In this document: in pieces, positions 62,113-64,000 of the stretch
Layout: every line of letters starts with the position of its first letter
Numbering within the stretch: position 1 is the first letter of the stretch
Source: Schoenoplectus triqueter
Lineage: Eukaryota; Streptophyta; Magnoliopsida; Poales; Cyperaceae
DNA length: 64,000 nt
Direction of reading: 5' to 3'
NCBI GenBank assembly: GCA_964058805.1
Contig: CAXKVV010000124.1
Location: 1-64,000, forward strand
Notes under the pieces: generated by a model
What the model was told of the DNA's origin: nothing
Database searches by the model: none
Seen by the model: only the letters and a program-made list of their open reading frames with translations
Program-made: the position numbers and the translations under genes

Positions 62113-63043
62113 AGTTTATACATTGTGTCAGTATCGCACAGATGATAGAGGTGACAATCATATGGGTTGGGTCAGACCAATTTATATATTGTGTTTTTTC
62201 AAAATTTCAATAGATTTCGATGTGATTAAAGGTCATTTGATCTCGGATCGGATCGGGACAGGTCAGGTTCGGATCATATTAAATCAATTTAACTTTTTTA
62301 AAAAATTAAATAGAATCAGAAGCAAATCCAGACAGATTGAATAAATTTCTCACATTATGTCAAATTCTCCCACCTCTACCTTTAATTGACTACTCATTTA
62401 TTTAATGGTTTCGCCTCGCCTCAGCTGCCCGTAGTGCACTTAATCTGTCCCCTTTCTTTATCTTTTATACGATGTCATCATTTGGGTTTCTAAAAGGACC
62501 ACTTTTGTTGTGAAGTTAAACTACTCAATGTAGGCTAACCTGGGCGTTTTCGCTTATGAAAATTTATAGCAGTTGCCAATTAAAAAATTTTCTAATTTCA
62601 AAAAAAAAAAGCTCCCAACAAAAATTGAAACAACAATGATTATGTAAACAATTAATAAATCCTTTATTTTGTAAACCGGTATAAATTTGTAAAGGAAAAG
62701 TTATATTTTCTAGAATACATATATATAATTCACTAATGGGCAACATCATTTAATTTTTTTCATCAAAAGAGTTTTTGTACCAGCACCAATTAAACAGAAT
62801 TTTCATTCAAAAATCAAAACCAAAGTCTTTTCCCCTTAGAACACTATGAAGGACTCACAAAAATGCTCGTTCTGAAGTACAAGTTGAACACAATATCCAA
62901 CAAGCAAATTACGACTTTCAAAAATGTTTGTCTTATGACAATAGGTAATAAATAATTTTATCATTGAATGTAAATATTTTATTAAATAAAACATTTATAG
63001 AAGGAGTACGATGAATCGATAATTGAAAAAAACAATCGACTTG

Positions 63044-63340
63044 ATAAACTCATCCGACCCACTTAAACTCAAACTGACCTTAATCCGATTTGTTTTTTTT
63101 TTTAAAAAAAAAATTAAACTAATTCGAATTTGATCCAAATCCAAAAGACCATAAACCCAGCCCAAACCCAAATAGAAATTAAACAATCTGAAACGAACCC
63201 GTGACCGGTAACAATGTCTAGTGGTTGTACAATGTAGAATTGTAGATGCAAGACGTTGGATGTGTGCGCACTACGCTGTGCCCAGGAGGGCAACTGCGGT
63301 CAGGCGGTCAACTCCTGAGAAAGATTAGATTTTATTTAAG
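63044..63340. repeat. Dispersed repeat, copy 2
   Basis: Direct copy of 61841-62112 with several small insertions (about 25 bp longer). It ends exactly where a GGTGTGTTTGGATG MITE-like terminus starts. Confidence 0.8.
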
Positions 63341-63706
63341 GGTGTGTTTGGATGGTGTCAAATAACACTGTTCTGAGAATAACAGTACTGTTCTCGGATT
63401 AGCAACCATCTAATCACAAATACAAACCTGAGAATAACAACATAATAGTGCTAATTTGCTAACCTATAGAAAACGTTGAGTTAGCGAATTAGTGTCCATA
63501 AAAATAGTGAAAATAATAAAAAAATATATACTTTTTATATTAGTATTGAGTAGTATTAAATAAATACTATTATTAAATAAAATACTAAAAATAATTAATT
63601 AATTTAACTATTCTCTCCACTGTTCTCAAATTTCTATTCAAATAACATTTTACTATCCCAAAATATTAAAAATTAACACTTTTCTTATATTTCCCGAGAT
63701 ATCACT
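63341..63706. mobile_element. Truncated MITE-like element (GTGTGTTTGGAT end)
   Basis: Starts GGTGTGTTTGGATGGTGTCA and carries AATAACACTGTTCTGAGAAT and AATAACAGTACTGTTCTC motifs like those at the right end of the element at 895-1904 (reverse complement). Its right end is not visible; the sequence switches to the RPN12-flank duplication at 63707. Confidence 0.5.
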
Positions 63707-64000
63707 AACTCACAATCCATGCATGAGTCTCATGGAAGTGCAAGCATAATTTGTTTACTCTCAACTGAAAAAGCCATTTGTTTTTCCAATTAACAGAGAT
63801 TAAAAACCCATCATTAGACATCGATGCACGAAGCATTTATGCCCATAATTTTACGTTTTACAGGTGCAAGACGAAGCGCGATATGAATTGAGAAATGAGA
63901 TGAAGTTTATGAGATATCCTGGAAAGAATAAAGTGGCAGAGATGAACAAATGGTAATCTTGGGAGCATGAAATACTGATATAAAAATACAAACCACCAAC
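63707..64000. repeat. Duplicate of the RPN12 3' flank, running off the window
   Basis: Gap-free copy of 40772-41065 with few substitutions (for example AAGCGCGATATG versus AAGCACGATATG, and GAGATGAACAAATGG versus GAGAAGAACAAATGG). Homology is still intact at the last base of the window, so the duplication extends beyond it, toward what in the source copy is the RPN12 coding region 92 bp further on. Confidence 0.95.

Overview
This 64 kb window is nuclear DNA of a flowering plant, most likely a eudicot. The genes have short exons and long AT-rich GT..AG introns. They encode a plastid-targeted coproporphyrinogen oxidase, a KUP/HAK potassium transporter, a CTR1/EDR1-type Raf-like kinase and the proteasome subunit RPN12. 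Most of the remaining DNA is plant transposable elements and AT-rich spacer. The species cannot be named from the sequence.

Layout. 0-6 kb: last exon of a small LEA-like gene, a 1 kb MITE-like element, a decayed Ty1/copia retrotransposon, and a foldback element with repeated palindromes. 6.5-14.6 kb (minus): a complete ten-exon KUP7-like K+ transporter (843 aa after joining) whose introns hold a Mutator-type MITE and two Au-SINE copies. 14.8-18.2 kb: MITEs, including a hAT MITE with a perfect 8 bp target duplication. 19.0-22.0 kb (plus): coproporphyrinogen III oxidase, nine exons, 398 aa. 22-32 kb: gene-poor AT-rich DNA with MITEs. 33.1-39.8 kb (plus): a Raf-like MAPKKK, 16 exons, 768 aa, with an ACGTG (ABRE/G-box) cluster upstream. 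41.2-45.2 kb (minus): RPN12/PSMD8, six exons, 267 aa, with a 5'-truncated LINE in intron 1. 45.7-46.5 kb (plus): a small two-exon gene that appears to fuse a LOB-domain fragment to a SANT-like module. 46.7-48.9 kb: a non-autonomous CACTA element nested in a hAT-like MITE. 51.4-57.9 kb: a large inverted-repeat structure enclosing an apparently identical 2,316 bp tandem duplication. 60.7 kb (minus): tRNA-Ala(CGC). 61.8-64 kb: diverged direct repeats, then a 294 bp copy of the 3' flank of RPN12 running off the window end, which suggests a second RPN12 copy or fragment beyond it.

The main genes are unrelated housekeeping or signalling genes (heme/chlorophyll synthesis, K+ transport, kinase signalling, proteasome) and do not form a pathway cluster. 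Joined reading frames were checked by hand: exon lengths sum to multiples of three with GT..AG borders in all four large genes. No CRISPR array or bacterial-type operon is present. The most unusual items are the large foldback with its tandem duplication, the LBD/SANT fusion, the altered GTSPLY motif of the transporter, and the palindrome-rich foldback elements.
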